A stretch of 6,648 bases of DNA, taken from assembly GCA_049608925.1 (NCBI GenBank), contig JBMYXZ010000076.1:1-6648 (forward strand), read 5' to 3'. This DNA is from JBMYXZ01 sp049608925. GTDB lineage: Bacteria > Pseudomonadota > Alphaproteobacteria > JAGOMX01. The translations under genes and the position numbers were made by a program. A model generated the notes under the pieces. The model was not told the DNA's origin, ran no database searches, and saw only the letters and a program-made list of their open reading frames with translations. Below, one piece after another: positions 6,492-6,648 of this stretch. Within the stretch, counting starts at the first letter, position 1, and every line of letters starts with the position of its first letter.

Positions 6492-6580
6492 ATAAGTGGA
6501 CGGAATAATTTTATGCTGGAGGGTGTTTCATGATTTCCTCCGACCTCTAACCCATACTCCGACTTCCCGCGGCTTGACCC
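6492..6580 (-). repeat. intergenic repeat, right copy A (inverted relative to the left copies)
   Basis: The reverse complement of this 89-bp unit begins GGGTCAAGCCGCGGGAAGTC, continues GGAGTATGGG, GGAGGAAATCATGAAAC and ends ATAAAATTATTCCGTCCACTTAT. The same blocks occur in the same order at 146-251 on the plus strand. Like left copy 2 it lacks the left TTCCGCGG arm, so the hairpin is lost. No coding capacity is visible. Confidence 0.6.
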
Positions 6581-6648
6581 ATAAGTGTCCGGAATAAATT
6601 TTTAATGGACGGAAAAGTTTGCTGTTTTAGGACTTTCTCAGCCCTCTA
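6581..6648 (-). repeat. intergenic repeat, right copy B (cut by window edge)
   Basis: This is a second tandem copy beginning ATAAGTGTCCGGAATAAATT, matching ATAAGTGGACGGAATAATTT at the start of copy A. Near the window end, 26 bases finishing in CCTCTA match the corresponding part of copy A at about 20 positions, after an insertion of about 10 bp that includes another GGACGGAA. The rest lies outside the window. Confidence 0.55.

Noticed and set aside
6473..6536. Small plus-strand open frames beginning at ATG codons right of the RTX gene
   Set aside because: They are only about 6-10 codons long, lie within or beside the intergenic repeat and lack ribosome sites.

Overview
The window holds two complete genes, both on the minus strand, with a possible gene end at the left edge. 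Gene A (326-1900) is an ATP/ADP translocase of the NTT/Tlc family. These carriers are characteristic of obligate intracellular bacteria (Rickettsiales, Holosporales, Chlamydiae) and plastids. Gene B (2183-6343) is a very large acidic RTX protein of about 1386 residues. It has a zinc metallopeptidase domain of the M10 (matrixin/serralysin) type, long calcium-binding repeat arrays and a C-terminus typical of type I secretion. Together with the moderately AT-rich DNA and short CCGCGG-type intergenic palindromes, this suggests an intracellular alphaproteobacterium, perhaps Holosporales- or Rickettsiales-like. That placement is an inference and is not proven by the window.

Layout. 1-124: an open frame on the plus strand that may be the 3' end of a gene, with a long hairpin over its stop codon. 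125-325: copies of an intergenic repeat of about 90-100 bp containing hairpins that could terminate gene A. 326-1900: the translocase, apparently starting at TTG. 1901-2182: the gene A promoter region and a strong intrinsic terminator for gene B. 2183-6343: the RTX metalloprotease. 6344-6491: its ribosome binding site and an AT-rich leader with a TATAAT box. 6492-6648: further copies of the same intergenic repeat, in the opposite orientation to the left-hand copies.

The two genes point the same way but look like separate transcription units: a terminator lies between them and the translocase has its own TTGACA box. Both would act at the host interface, one drawing host ATP into the bacterium and the other as a secreted calcium-dependent protein. 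No type I secretion transporter genes lie in the window.

Points most worth a second look: a Gly where NTT carriers normally have a functional Glu; a metallopeptidase domain that lacks the serralysin tyrosine zinc ligand and carries extra sequence; a near-perfect 60-bp tandem repeat coding for 20-residue RTX units; an N-terminal CxxC holding the only two cysteines of the RTX protein; and the inverted repeat family flanking the gene pair.
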